Assembly (NCBI GenBank): GCA_964541085.1
Contig: CAZIPA010000014.1
Span: 1 to 47,506 of the forward strand
Origin: UBA4644 sp964541085
GTDB lineage: Bacteria > Bacillota > Clostridia > Oscillospirales > Butyricicoccaceae
DNA: 47,506 bases
Direction: 5' to 3'
Made by a program: the position numbers and the translations under genes. Under the pieces are notes generated by a model. It saw only the letters and a list, made by a program, of their open reading frames with translations, was not told the DNA's origin and made no database searches. Shown one piece after another: positions 23,906 to 32,248 of this stretch; the stretch's first letter is position 1, and the number at the start of each line of letters is the position of its first letter.

Positions 23906-23971
23906 CAAACATTTGTTTGGTTTGTGACTCCAGTATAGCACAGGTGTTCGCAAAAAGCAAACGAATGTTCG
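23906..23971 (-). promoter_or_regulatory. Promoter with two LexA-like boxes
   Basis: Minus-strand -35 TTGCTT (23955-23960), 17-bp spacer, extended -10 TGCTATACT (hexamer 23932-23937). CGAACATTCGTTTG (23958-23971, minus strand) matches the Firmicutes SOS pattern CGAAC-N4-GTTCG with one mismatch and overlaps the -35. A second palindrome of the same spacing, CAAAC-ATTT-GTTTG (23906-23919), lies downstream of the start of transcription, centred 52 bp away. Confidence 0.55.
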
Positions 23972-24054
23972 TATACAACTCCACCAAAATTTCGGCACAT
24001 CTGCTGTCGCAGATTGTCGAATGCTGACAAAGGCCGCAATTTTCCCTCCGGCGG

Positions 24055-24084
24055 TTGCCTTTTGCCCGGGGAATGTGGTATACT
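24055..24084 (+). promoter_or_regulatory. Promoter of the SDR gene
   Basis: -35 TTGCCT (24055-24060), 18-bp spacer, -10 TATACT (24079-24084), 28 bases before the start codon. Confidence 0.6.
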
Positions 24085-24112
24085 GAGATATCATTTTTTG
24101 GAGGTGCTTTCT

Positions 24113-24880
24113 ATGCGTACAGGGATCATCACCGGAGCCTCCTCCGGCATGGGACGGGAATTTGTCCTGCAGGCGGCGGCCCGGGGCGATTTGGACGAGC
24201 TTTGGGTCATTGCCCGGCGGGCAGAGCGGCTGGAGCAGCTGCGGCAGGAGGTTTCCGTTCCTCTGACCATTCTTCCGCTGGATCTGATGCAGGAGGAAAG
24301 CTTTGCCCGCTATGAGGCGCTTCTGGCGGAAAAGCAGCCCCAGGTGACATTGCTCATCAACGCCAGCGGCTTTGGCAAGTTTGGCCGGTATGATGAGATT
24401 CCGTTGCGGGACAGTCTGGACATGATCGACCTGAACTGCAAGGCGCTGGTGCGCATGACCCAGCTCACCCTGCCCTATCTGGCCCGGGGTGCTCATGTGA
24501 TTCAGGTGGACAGCCTTTCCGCCTTTCAGCCGGTGCCCTATCTGGGGGTGTACGGCGCTACCAAAGCCTTTGTGCTCAGCTATTCCCGCAGCCTGAACGC
24601 CGAGCTGGCACCCCGGGGCATTCACATGATGGCCTTCTGTCCCGGCTGGGTCAAGACGGAATTTTTCGATCATGCGGAGCAGACCTCCAAAACCGCCGTC
24701 ACCTATTTTAACCAGCTGTTCACCGCCAGAGAGGTGGTGGCCTGTGCCCTGAAGGATTCTGCCCGGGGCAGAGATGTGTGTGTCCCCGGCTTCCGCATCA
24801 AGGCGCAGGTGCTGCTGACCAAGCTTTTGCCCCACCGTCTGGTGATCAAAATCTGGATGAAGCAGCAGAAGCACGCCTGA
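24113..24880 (+). CDS. Short-chain dehydrogenase/reductase (SDR)
   Basis: 255 aa from an ATG at 24113 with TTGGAGG seven to eight bases upstream; an open extension to 24014 has no ribosome site. Classical SDR features are visible: the TGASSGMG nucleotide-binding glycine motif at residues 7-14, LINASGFG (the NNAG equivalent), the catalytic Ser in QVDSLSAFQ, the YGATKAF YxxxK motif, and PGWVKTEF. This corresponds to the DltE/YqjQ-like NAD(P)-dependent group. The substrate is unknown. It is monocistronic, ending in a strong bidirectional terminator. Confidence 0.9.
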   Translation: MRTGIITGASSGMGREFVLQAAARGDLDELWVIARRAERLEQLRQEVSVPLTILPLDLMQEESFARYEALLAEKQPQVTLLINASGFGKFGRYDEIPLRDSLDMIDLNCKALVRMTQLTLPYLARGAHVIQVDSLSAFQPVPYLGVYGATKAFVLSYSRSLNAELAPRGIHMMAFCPGWVKTEFFDHAEQTSKTAVTYFNQLFTAREVVACALKDSARGRDVCVPGFRIKAQVLLTKLLPHRLVIKIWMKQQKHA

Positions 24881-24894
24881 TTTTCAAAAACAGA

Positions 24895-24924
24895 ACCCCG
24901 GAGAGCGCTCTCCGGGGTATTTTT
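24895..24924. terminator. Bidirectional terminator between SDR and lipoprotein genes
   Basis: A perfect palindrome ACCCCGGAGAGC/GCTCTCCGGGGT (24895-24918), followed by ATTTTTG on the plus side. It serves two convergent genes. Confidence 0.88.
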
Positions 24925-24941
24925 GTTGGCTTCTGATGCTT

Positions 24942-25595
24942 TTACGGTGCGATGGCGATGCGCCAGACCACGCTGGTGGACAGGCCATATTTCAGGGCGA
25001 TCACGCCGTAGCACTCCTTTTCGGGATAATCGCCGTCAAAGGAGGTGAGGGTGTCCCGGCTGAGGGAATACACGCCCGGGACGAAGGACGCGGAAACACC
25101 CTTTTCCGCCAGCTCCTGCTTCATATTGGGATTGCCGTCGGATTCATACTGGAGGGAAAAGAGGAAATCCTTGTCGCTCCGCTCCTCCGCAAGCCAGCGG
25201 TCAATGGCAGAAACGGCCTGATACAGCTGGGCCATGGTCAGCTGACCGTTGAAGGAGGTGCTTTTTCCCTTTTCCAAGGAGACGGTGGGCGCACTGTCGC
25301 CGTCGCTCCATTCCGCCGTCAGTACCTGAGCATATTCATAATAGGTGTCGCTGCCGCTGCGGACAAAATCCGAAGTGTCCCGTCCGGAAAAATAGGTCAC
25401 GGCGGCCTCCTTCAGATCCCGGCCGCGCACTTCAATCCGGGCGCTTTCGGGGTACATATCTCCGGCTTCCCAGCCCTCCGGAAGCCATGCCGTCGTTTCA
25501 CCGGGCCGCAGCTTTGCCCCGCAGCCGGCAAGCAGCAGGAGCATCCCCGCCCCGCAGAGCAGCAGGGCAAGGACTTTTTGTGCTGAGCGTTTCAT
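24942..25595 (-). CDS. Putative lipoprotein of unknown function
   Basis: 217 aa from an ATG at 25595 (AAAGGAG). Residues 1-25 are a lipoprotein signal (MKRSAQKVLALLLCGAGMLL) with lipobox LAGC and Cys at about residue 25, so membrane-anchored outside the cell. The mature part is mixed and soluble (WLPEGWEAGDMYPESARIEV near its start). No known domain was recognised and it has no functional neighbours. It is convergent to the SDR gene. Confidence 0.75.
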   Translation of the reverse strand: MKRSAQKVLALLLCGAGMLLLLAGCGAKLRPGETTAWLPEGWEAGDMYPESARIEVRGRDLKEAAVTYFSGRDTSDFVRSGSDTYYEYAQVLTAEWSDGDSAPTVSLEKGKSTSFNGQLTMAQLYQAVSAIDRWLAEERSDKDFLFSLQYESDGNPNMKQELAEKGVSASFVPGVYSLSRDTLTSFDGDYPEKECYGVIALKYGLSTSVVWRIAIAP

Positions 25596-25703
25596 AAGGA
25601 TCTCCTTTCTTTTTGTCACGGGCATTTGGTATTTTTTTCTATTGTACCAGATGCAGGCATTTCTGTCAAGGCATTTCCCTTTCCCTTCCGGCCTTTTCTC
25701 CCG

Positions 25704-25745
25704 AAAAAAGCACAAAGCTCCCCGCCTGAAGCATCAGACGGGGAG
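25704..25745 (-). terminator. Terminator of pta
   Basis: On the minus strand CTCCCCGTCTGA (25734-25745) pairs with TCAGGCGGGGAG (25718-25729); the T tract TTTTTT lies at 25705-25710. It separates pta from the lipoprotein gene. Confidence 0.85.
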
Positions 25746-25772
25746 ACGAAAGGGTTGTTGACGGTATTCCGC

Positions 25773-26786
25773 TTACCGCAGAGCGGCGGTGATGATGGCC
25801 ATCTTATAGACCTCGTCGGCGTTGCAGCCACGGGACAGGTCGTTGATGGGCGCATTCAGACCCAGCAGGATGGGGCCGTAGGCATCATAGCCGCCCAGAC
25901 GCTGGGCGATCTTGTAGCCGATATTGCCGGCCTCGATCAGGGGGAAGATGAAGGTGTTGGCATAGCCGGCAACCTTGCTTCCGGGGAACTTCAGCTGGCC
26001 CACGGTGGGGGACACAGCTGCGTCAAACTGCATTTCGCCATCGATGGCCAGCTCGGGATCCAGCTCTTTGGCAGCGGCCACGGCATCACGGCTCAGCTGG
26101 ACGGTGCCGCCCTTGCCGGAGCCCTTGGTAGAGAAGCTCAGCACGGCAACCTTGGGGTCGATGTCAAAGGTCCTGGCGCAGCGGGCGCATTCCACGGCCA
26201 CTTCAGCCAGCTTCTGGGCAGCGGTAAAGGTCACATTGCCTTCCTTGTCCACATTGTCCTGATAGTCGATGTTCACGGCGCAGTCGCCCATGCAGATGGT
26301 GCGCAGCTCCTCGGGGCCGCCTTCCCGGTTCAGGATGAAGCAGGAGGACACCAGATGGGCGCCCTTGCGGGTCTTGACCAGCTGGAGAGCGGGACGGATG
26401 GTATCCGCGGTGGAATAGGTGGCGCCGCCCAGCAGGCAGTCGGCCTTGCCCATCTTCACCAGCATGGTGCCGAAATAGTTGCCCTTCAGCAGATTGGCCC
26501 GGCACTCTTCCGGCGTCATCTTGCCCTTGCGCAGCTCCACCATGGTCTGGACCATTTCGTCCATGCCTTCATAGGTGGCGGGATCCAGAATCTCCGCACC
26601 GTCGATGTTGAAGCCGTCCTTTTCGGCTGCGGCCTTGACCTCATCCACGGGGCCCACCAGAATCACGCCCATGAGCTTTTCCTGGAGCAGACGGGATGCG
26701 GCGCTGAGAATACGGGCATCCACACCCTCGGTGAAGACGATGGTCTTGGGCTCGGCCTTGACTTTTTCGATCAGTTTCTGAAACAT
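25773..26786 (-). CDS. pta: Phosphate acetyltransferase
   Basis: 337 aa, the usual size of the short (single-domain) Pta. The ATG at 26784-26786 has GGGAGG; an in-frame ATG at 26813 is too far upstream. Characteristic segments are ADCLLGGATYSTADTIRPA, the SSCFIL/MGDCAVNI core, LSFSTKGSGKG, DGEMQFDAA and NTFIFPLIEAGNIGYKIAQR. It interconverts acetyl-CoA and acetyl phosphate in the cytoplasm. No acetate kinase gene is next to it. It is divergent from alr. Confidence 0.95.
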   Translation of the reverse strand: MFQKLIEKVKAEPKTIVFTEGVDARILSAASRLLQEKLMGVILVGPVDEVKAAAEKDGFNIDGAEILDPATYEGMDEMVQTMVELRKGKMTPEECRANLLKGNYFGTMLVKMGKADCLLGGATYSTADTIRPALQLVKTRKGAHLVSSCFILNREGGPEELRTICMGDCAVNIDYQDNVDKEGNVTFTAAQKLAEVAVECARCARTFDIDPKVAVLSFSTKGSGKGGTVQLSRDAVAAAKELDPELAIDGEMQFDAAVSPTVGQLKFPGSKVAGYANTFIFPLIEAGNIGYKIAQRLGGYDAYGPILLGLNAPINDLSRGCNADEVYKMAIITAALR

Positions 26787-26909
26787 TGCACTTACCTCCC
26801 AATATAGATACATTAGAATGTTACAGGGTTGGAATTTCTCTGTCCTCTGTCACTCTATCACAGATTGAAAAAAGATGCAAGATGATTCAAAATTTTTTGC
26901 CTTTCCCTC

Positions 26910-26938
26910 TTCCACAAATGGGAAAAAAGGAGTATGAT
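26910..26938 (+). promoter_or_regulatory. Putative alr promoter
   Basis: -35-like TTCCAC (26910-26915), 17-bp spacer, -10 TATGAT (26933-26938), 40 bases before the alr start. The 192-base divergent region also must hold the pta promoter, which I could not place with confidence. Confidence 0.5.
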
Positions 26939-26978
26939 AGAGAGGCGTCAGATCATGAAATAAAGGAGCGAACAATTT

Positions 26979-28124
26979 ATGGAGCATATGCGTACCACCC
27001 GCGCGGAGATCAATCTGGACAATCTGAAGTACAACATCGAGGTTCTGCGCCGGGAGCTGGGCCCCAATGTGGAGCCCATGGCCATCATCAAAGCCGATGC
27101 CTACGGTCACGGCGCAGTGATTATGATGGAATATATGATGAAATACGGCCTGCGCTATTTTGGCGTGGCCTCTCTGAACGAAGCGCTGGAGCTGCGCCGG
27201 GCCCACAAGGACGGCGAGATTCTGGTGCTGGGCATTTCTCCCGATCATCTACTGCACTATGCGGCGGAAAACAACATCATGCAGACCCTCTGCTCCTTCC
27301 GGCAGGCAAAGCGTCTCTCCGATGACTGTGTGCGTCTGGGTATCACCGGCCGCATCAAGATCAAGGTGGACACCGGTATGCACCGGCTGGGCTTTGCTCC
27401 CACGGAGGAAAATATGGATGTGGTGGCGGAGATCGCCAAGCTGCCCAACCTTCAGATCGACGGTATCTTCAGCCATCTGGCACTGGAGACTCACGACGAC
27501 GACTATCGCCAGTGGCACCTGTTCCAGCAGTTTATCGACGGCTGCGAGGCCAGAGGCGTGACCTTCCCCCTGAAGAGCATTGACGACGGCATCGGTGCCA
27601 TCCGCTATCCGGAGATGCATTATAATATGGTGCGCCCCGGCTCCTTCTTCTATGGCTTCAATCCCCACATTTCCACCCTGCGCCCCGTGCTGGAGCTGAA
27701 GAGCGAGATCGTCCATTTGCAGGTGCTGCCCGCCGGTGAAGGCATCGGCTACGGTCTGGACGACAAGGCCGACCACGACCGGGTGATCGCCACGCTGCCC
27801 TTTGGCTATGTGGACGGTGCGCCCCGGGCACTGTCCCACTATCAGGGCTGGTGCTCCGTGAAGGATGTCAAGTGCCCCATCGTGGGTCTGATGTGCATGG
27901 ATCAGGCCATGATTGATGTATCCAATGTGCCCAATGTGCAGGTGGGCGACGAGGTGGTTGTGTTCAGCCACGAGCACAACGCCATGACCTATCCCGAGGG
28001 CGCCCGCATCACCAACTTCAACCGCAACGGTCTGGAAGCCGCACTGGCCCGCCGTGTTCCCAAGGTGTATTTTGAGAACGGCGTGGAAGTGGCTTACAGA
28101 GATTATCTCTTTGACAAGGAGTAA
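26979..28124 (+). CDS. alr: Alanine racemase-like PLP enzyme
   Basis: 381 aa, the usual Alr length, from an ATG with AAGGAGCG upstream. The PLP Lys lies in IIKADAYGHGA (about residue 39). The C-terminal beta domain has GIGYGLDDKADH (the Tyr at the catalytic base position), LMCMDQAMIDV and ARRVPKVY. The loop where Alr normally has H-x-ANSAA (Ser binding the PLP phosphate) instead reads LKSIDDGIGAIRYPE, although the following MVRPGSFFYGF Arg and Gly are kept. So it is a divergent member; alanine racemase is the best call, with a related amino-acid racemase as the alternative. A decayed copy of its last 28 codons follows at 28257-28343. Confidence 0.88.
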   Translation: MEHMRTTRAEINLDNLKYNIEVLRRELGPNVEPMAIIKADAYGHGAVIMMEYMMKYGLRYFGVASLNEALELRRAHKDGEILVLGISPDHLLHYAAENNIMQTLCSFRQAKRLSDDCVRLGITGRIKIKVDTGMHRLGFAPTEENMDVVAEIAKLPNLQIDGIFSHLALETHDDDYRQWHLFQQFIDGCEARGVTFPLKSIDDGIGAIRYPEMHYNMVRPGSFFYGFNPHISTLRPVLELKSEIVHLQVLPAGEGIGYGLDDKADHDRVIATLPFGYVDGAPRALSHYQGWCSVKDVKCPIVGLMCMDQAMIDVSNVPNVQVGDEVVVFSHEHNAMTYPEGARITNFNRNGLEAALARRVPKVYFENGVEVAYRDYLFDKE

Positions 28125-28256
28125 TCCCAAGGCGGAGCGCAGTGCGGCTCTTCGCCGCCGAGTGGCGGCGTAATGCCGCAGGGCGGCGCGGAAATGCGCC
28201 AACCGAGGCGGTCAAATCCAAAGGGGCCCCCGCAAAACCCGTTTTGCGGGGAATGC
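28125..28256 (+). repeat. Hairpin-rich insert between alr and the duplicated tail
   Basis: 132 non-coding bases packed with inverted repeats: CGCCGCC/GGCGGCG near 28156-28172, GGCGC/GCGCC near 28183-28200, and a perfect 11-bp stem CCCCGCAAAAC/GTTTTGCGGGG (28228-28238 and 28241-28251). It looks like a small palindromic repetitive element, not a gene. Confidence 0.55.
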
Positions 28257-28343
28257 GCACTGGCCCGCCGTGTTCCCAAGGTGTACTTCGAAAACGGTGT
28301 CGAGGTTGCCTACCGGGACTATCTGTTTGACAAAGAGTATTAA
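28257..28343 (+). pseudogene. Remnant copy of the alr 3' end
   Basis: In frame this reads ALARRVPKVYFENGVEVAYR, then DYLFDKEY and a stop, repeating the last 27 residues of the preceding alr (28041-28124) with one added Tyr. The first 29 bases are identical to alr. The remainder differs at many, almost all synonymous, positions (TAC/TAT, GAA/GAG, GGT/GGC, CGG/AGA). It has no start or upstream coding part. Confidence 0.85.
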
Positions 28344-28368
28344 TTCTTCTTCAAAGCTTCATACCACA

Positions 28369-28395
28369 GGGAACGGCTGGCGGCCGTTCCCTTTT
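28369..28395 (+). terminator. Terminator after the alr region
   Basis: GGGAACGGC (28369-28377) pairs with GCCGTTCCC (28383-28391), then TTTT. Confidence 0.8.
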
Positions 28396-28433
28396 CGTCC
28401 GGCAAAAAACTTTACAGATATTGAAAAAAGTGC

Positions 28434-28464
28434 TTGACAGGTAGCAAACTACCGGAAGTATAAT
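28434..28464 (+). promoter_or_regulatory. Exporter promoter with a 19-bp spacer and internal palindrome
   Basis: Consensus -35 TTGACA (28434-28439) and -10 TATAAT (28459-28464) are separated by 19 bp. The spacer holds GGTAG-CAAA-CTACC (28440-28453). A long spacer with a central dyad is the hallmark of MerR-family activated promoters, and a palindrome there would also suit a MarR/TetR repressor. No regulator gene adjoins it. Confidence 0.7.
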
Positions 28465-28501
28465 ATGCGAGCATGCAATATATCAAAGGAGGGAACGGTG
28501 C

Positions 28502-30322
28502 TTGGAACCGCAAAAAAAGCGCAAAAAGGGCAGCATCATGGGCATTTTCAAAAGCGCCTATGCGCGGCACTTTATTGCAAAGTATAAGTGGAGCTATCTC
28601 ATCGGCATCCTGATCCTGGTTGTCATTGATGTGGTGCAGACCGATGTGCCTCTCATCATGAGCGGCAGCATTGACACCATTGACCAGGCCATTCAGGGTA
28701 CCGGCGGGCTGGCGGATCCCTTGGGCGAGATCACCCGTCAGGTGCTCCGTCTCATTGGCATCGCCGCTCTGGTCTTTCTTGGCCGGATCGGCTGGCGCTG
28801 GTTCATTTTCGGAACGGCGCGAAAGATCGAGCGGGATATGCGCAACGATCTGTATTCTCATTTGCAGACCCTTTCCGTGGGCTTCTTCCAGGAGCACAAG
28901 GCCGGTGAAATCATGGCCTATATGACCTCGGACATCGAGGCCGTGCGCATGGTATTTGCCGTAACGGTGATGATGGGTCTGGATACGCTGGTCATCGGTG
29001 TCAGTACGCTGTACAAGATGATTACCCGTATCGACTTCCGGCTGACGGTGCTGGCCTTTATTCCCATGATTCTGGTGGCCGTCACCACCACCGTGCTGGG
29101 CGGCGAAATGCACCGGCGCTTTTCCCGGAAGCAGGAAGCCTTTTCCGATCTGTCCGACTTTGTACAGGAAAAGCTGGGCGGCATGAAGGTCATCAAGGCC
29201 TTTGTGCAGGAGCAGAAGGAATGGGACAACTTTGAAACGGTCAACATGGCGACCCGCAAGGCCAACATCAAGGAGGCCAAGCTGCAGGCCTTTATGTGGC
29301 CCTTCATGCGCATGGTTGCCGGTCTTTCCATGGCGCTGGCCATTGCCTATGGCGGCTATATCGCCATTCTGGGCCAGATCAGCGTGGGCCAGTTCTCCGG
29401 CTTTATCATGTTCCTGAACAGTCTGGTGTGGCCCATGGCGGCCATCGGCCGGATCATCAACATTGTGACCCGCGGCAGCGCCTCTCTGGGCCGTCTGGAG
29501 ACCATTCTCAACGCCGAGCCGGAAATCTACGACGGACCCCAGGCGATCTCTCAGGGCACTCCCTCGGGCTGCATTGAGGCAAAGCATCTGGCCTTTACCT
29601 ATCCCGGCGATGAGCAGCCGGTGCTCCGTGACATCAGCTTCCGGCTGGAAAAGGGACAGACGCTGGGCATTGTGGGCCGTACCGGCTCGGGCAAGACCAC
29701 GCTGGTCAACCTGCTGATGCGGGTGTTTGATCCGGGTGAGGATATGCTGTACATCGGCGACCGTGAGCTGCACACCATTCCCCTGCACGATCTCCGTTCT
29801 GCCTGCGGCTATGTGCCTCAGGACAACTTCCTCTTCTCCGATACCATCGCCGCCAACATCACCTTCGGCGACCGCAGCAAGACCCAGGCCGAGGTGGAGG
29901 AAGCCGCAAAGCAGGCCTGTGTCCACGACAACATTGTGGATTTCCCCCAGGGCTATGAGACCATGGTGGGCGAGCGGGGCGTTTCTCTGTCCGGCGGACA
30001 GAAGCAGCGCATTGCCATCGCCCGGGCTCTGATTCTGGATCCGGAGATTCTCATTCTGGACGACTCCGTTTCCGCCGTGGATACCGATACGGAGGAAAAG
30101 ATTTTGCAGCATCTGCGGGAGCATCGGAAGGGCAAGACCAACATCATCGTGGCCCACCGTATCTCCACTTTGCAGGATGCGGATCAGATTATCGTCATTG
30201 ATGACGGCCGTGTCGTGGAGCATGGCAATCATGAAAGTCTGCTGGAGCAGAACGGCATTTACGCCGATCTGTATCACCGGCAGCTGCTGGAAAAAATGAA
30301 GAAGGAGGAGTATGCCCTATGA
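28502..30322 (+). CDS. Heterodimeric ABC exporter, subunit 1 (degenerate catalytic Glu)
   Basis: 606 aa from a TTG (28502) with AAAGGAGGG nine bases upstream. Six membrane segments in the first ~320 residues (exporter type 1 fold) are followed by one nucleotide-binding domain: Walker A GRTGSGKTT, signature LSGGQKQRIAIARAL, Walker B ILILDDSVSAVD. The residue after Walker B is Asp instead of the catalytic Glu, as in the non-catalytic site of heterodimers such as BmrCD, LmrCD and TmrAB. The partner gene begins 4 bases before this stop (ATGA overlap). Substrates are probably drugs or lipids; this is not readable. Confidence 0.93.
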   Translation: MEPQKKRKKGSIMGIFKSAYARHFIAKYKWSYLIGILILVVIDVVQTDVPLIMSGSIDTIDQAIQGTGGLADPLGEITRQVLRLIGIAALVFLGRIGWRWFIFGTARKIERDMRNDLYSHLQTLSVGFFQEHKAGEIMAYMTSDIEAVRMVFAVTVMMGLDTLVIGVSTLYKMITRIDFRLTVLAFIPMILVAVTTTVLGGEMHRRFSRKQEAFSDLSDFVQEKLGGMKVIKAFVQEQKEWDNFETVNMATRKANIKEAKLQAFMWPFMRMVAGLSMALAIAYGGYIAILGQISVGQFSGFIMFLNSLVWPMAAIGRIINIVTRGSASLGRLETILNAEPEIYDGPQAISQGTPSGCIEAKHLAFTYPGDEQPVLRDISFRLEKGQTLGIVGRTGSGKTTLVNLLMRVFDPGEDMLYIGDRELHTIPLHDLRSACGYVPQDNFLFSDTIAANITFGDRSKTQAEVEEAAKQACVHDNIVDFPQGYETMVGERGVSLSGGQKQRIAIARALILDPEILILDDSVSAVDTDTEEKILQHLREHRKGKTNIIVAHRISTLQDADQIIVIDDGRVVEHGNHESLLEQNGIYADLYHRQLLEKMKKEEYAL

Positions 30323-32151
30323 GCGTGAAAAAACAGGATAACGCCACCGTCAACCGGCATACCATACGGCGGCTCCTCCGGTATGCCAAGCCCTATATCG
30401 GGTGGTTTGTGCTGGTGCTGGGCCTGACGGTCATCACCGTGCTGCTGGAGCTGTATCAGCCCAAGCTGCTGGGTCTGGCAACGGACGAGTTTGTCAACAA
30501 GTATCAGGAGGCCTCCGGCGCAGGCTTTTCTCTGGCCCAGCTGAAGGAGCTGCGGGCGGATGATCTGCGGGGCGTGCTGCTGCTGGGCCTGCAATATTTC
30601 GGCACTGTGGTGGCCATCATGGTGCTGAGCTACGGCCAGACGGCCATTCTGGCCACCGTGGGACAGAAGATCATCTACAATATGCGCACGGATATCTTCC
30701 GCCACCTGACTACCCTGGACATGGCCTTTTTCAACGACAACCCCATCGGCCGTCTGGTGACCCGTGTGACCAACGACTGTGAAACCGTCAATGAAATGTT
30801 CACCTCGGTGATTGTGAACATTGTAGGCTCGGTTTTCACCCTGCTGGGTCTGATCGTGGTGATGCTGCGGGAGCACGCCAAGCTGGCGCTGATGCTGTTC
30901 ATCTCCATCCCCTTCATCGTGATTTTCACCTTCATTTTCACCAAGGTGACCCGCAAGCTGTACCGTGCCATCCGTGCCCGGATCTCCGAGCTGAACGCCT
31001 TTGTTTCGGAGCATGTTTCCGGCATGAAGGTGGTGCAGATCTTCACCGCCGAGGAGGACATGAAGCAGGACTTTGAGCAGCAGAGCGAAGAGCTGCGCAA
31101 GGCCAACATCCGGCAGCTCATGTGCTTTGCCCTGTACAGTCCCACCTCCTACCTGCTGAACATTGTCTCCATGGCCATTCTGCTGGCCTATGGCGGACGG
31201 CTGGCCATTGCCGGAGCCGTGACGGTGGGTACGCTGGTGACCTTCCAGCGGTACATCACCCGCTTCTTTGACCCCATTCAGGAGCTGGCGGAAAACTTCA
31301 ATGTGATTCAGTCCGCTGCTGCCTCTGCCGAGCGTATTTTCTGGCTGATGGATACCCAGTCCACCATCGAGGACGCGCCGGATGCCGTGGAGATGAAGCA
31401 GATTCAGGGCCATATCGAGTTCCGTCATGTGTGGTTCGCCTATGAGGACGAGGATTGGGTGCTGAAGGATGTGTCCTTCGAGGTTCTGCCCGGTCAGCGT
31501 GTGGCCTTTGTAGGCGCAACCGGTGCGGGCAAGACCACCATTCAGAATCTGATCTGCCGCTATTTCGACATTCAGAAGGGCGAGATTCTGGTGGACGGCG
31601 TGGATGTGCGCAACATCCGTCTGGCCGACCTGCGCTCCGGCATCGGACAGATGCTTCAGGATGTGTTCCTGTTCACCGGCGATGTGAAGAGCAACATCCG
31701 TCTGAACGATACCACCATCACCGACAAGGATATTGTGGAAGCCTCCAGGTATGTCAACGCCGATCCCTTCATTTCCCGTCTGGAAAACGGCTATGACAGC
31801 AAGGTGATCGAGCGGGGCGCTTCCTTCTCCGCCGGTCAGCGGCAGCTGCTGTCCTTCGCCCGGACGCTGGCCTTCCAGCCCTCCGTGCTGATTCTGGACG
31901 AGGCTACCGCCAACATCGACACCGAGACCGAGGCACTGATTCAGGATGCACTGGGCAAGCTGATGGAGGGCCGTACCACGCTGATCGTGGCCCACCGCCT
32001 TTCCACCATTCAGAATGCCGACCGGATCATCGTCATGCACAAGGGCGAGATTCGGGAAGAGGGCACCCATCAGGAGCTGCTGCGTAAGGGCGGTATGTAC
32101 TATAAGCTGTATATGCTGCAATACGAGCACGGCATTGAGGTGAACGAATAA
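30319..32151 (+). CDS. Heterodimeric ABC exporter, subunit 2 (degenerate signature motif)
   Basis: 610 aa with six membrane segments and one nucleotide-binding domain: Walker A GATGAGKTT, Q-loop LQDVFLF, Walker B VLILDEATANID with the catalytic Glu, but signature FSAGQRQLLSFARTL in place of LSGGQ. This complements subunit 1 exactly: the intact signature is on subunit 1 and the intact Glu here, giving one canonical ATP site in the dimer. Its start overlaps subunit 1 by 4 bases. A terminator follows 10 bases after the stop. Confidence 0.93.
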   Translation: MSVKKQDNATVNRHTIRRLLRYAKPYIGWFVLVLGLTVITVLLELYQPKLLGLATDEFVNKYQEASGAGFSLAQLKELRADDLRGVLLLGLQYFGTVVAIMVLSYGQTAILATVGQKIIYNMRTDIFRHLTTLDMAFFNDNPIGRLVTRVTNDCETVNEMFTSVIVNIVGSVFTLLGLIVVMLREHAKLALMLFISIPFIVIFTFIFTKVTRKLYRAIRARISELNAFVSEHVSGMKVVQIFTAEEDMKQDFEQQSEELRKANIRQLMCFALYSPTSYLLNIVSMAILLAYGGRLAIAGAVTVGTLVTFQRYITRFFDPIQELAENFNVIQSAAASAERIFWLMDTQSTIEDAPDAVEMKQIQGHIEFRHVWFAYEDEDWVLKDVSFEVLPGQRVAFVGATGAGKTTIQNLICRYFDIQKGEILVDGVDVRNIRLADLRSGIGQMLQDVFLFTGDVKSNIRLNDTTITDKDIVEASRYVNADPFISRLENGYDSKVIERGASFSAGQRQLLSFARTLAFQPSVLILDEATANIDTETEALIQDALGKLMEGRTTLIVAHRLSTIQNADRIIVMHKGEIREEGTHQELLRKGGMYYKLYMLQYEHGIEVNE

Positions 32152-32161
32152 GCTTTCTCCT

Positions 32162-32196
32162 GCCGCACGGGCCTTTCGCCTGTGCGGCCTTTTCTT
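32162..32196 (+). terminator. Terminator after the ABC exporter operon
   Basis: GCCGCACGGGC pairs with GCCTGTGCGGC (one G-T pair) at 32162-32188, then TTTTCTTTT. Confidence 0.88.
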
Positions 32197-32248
32197 TTGC
32201 CGCAGGCTGTGGTATACTGTTGTCAGACGCTTTCAGGAGGTACGATTC

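Noticed and set aside
23620..24027. Plus-strand open frame opposite the small membrane protein
   Set aside because: It reads through the LexA-like promoter region and a terminator, with no ribosome site.
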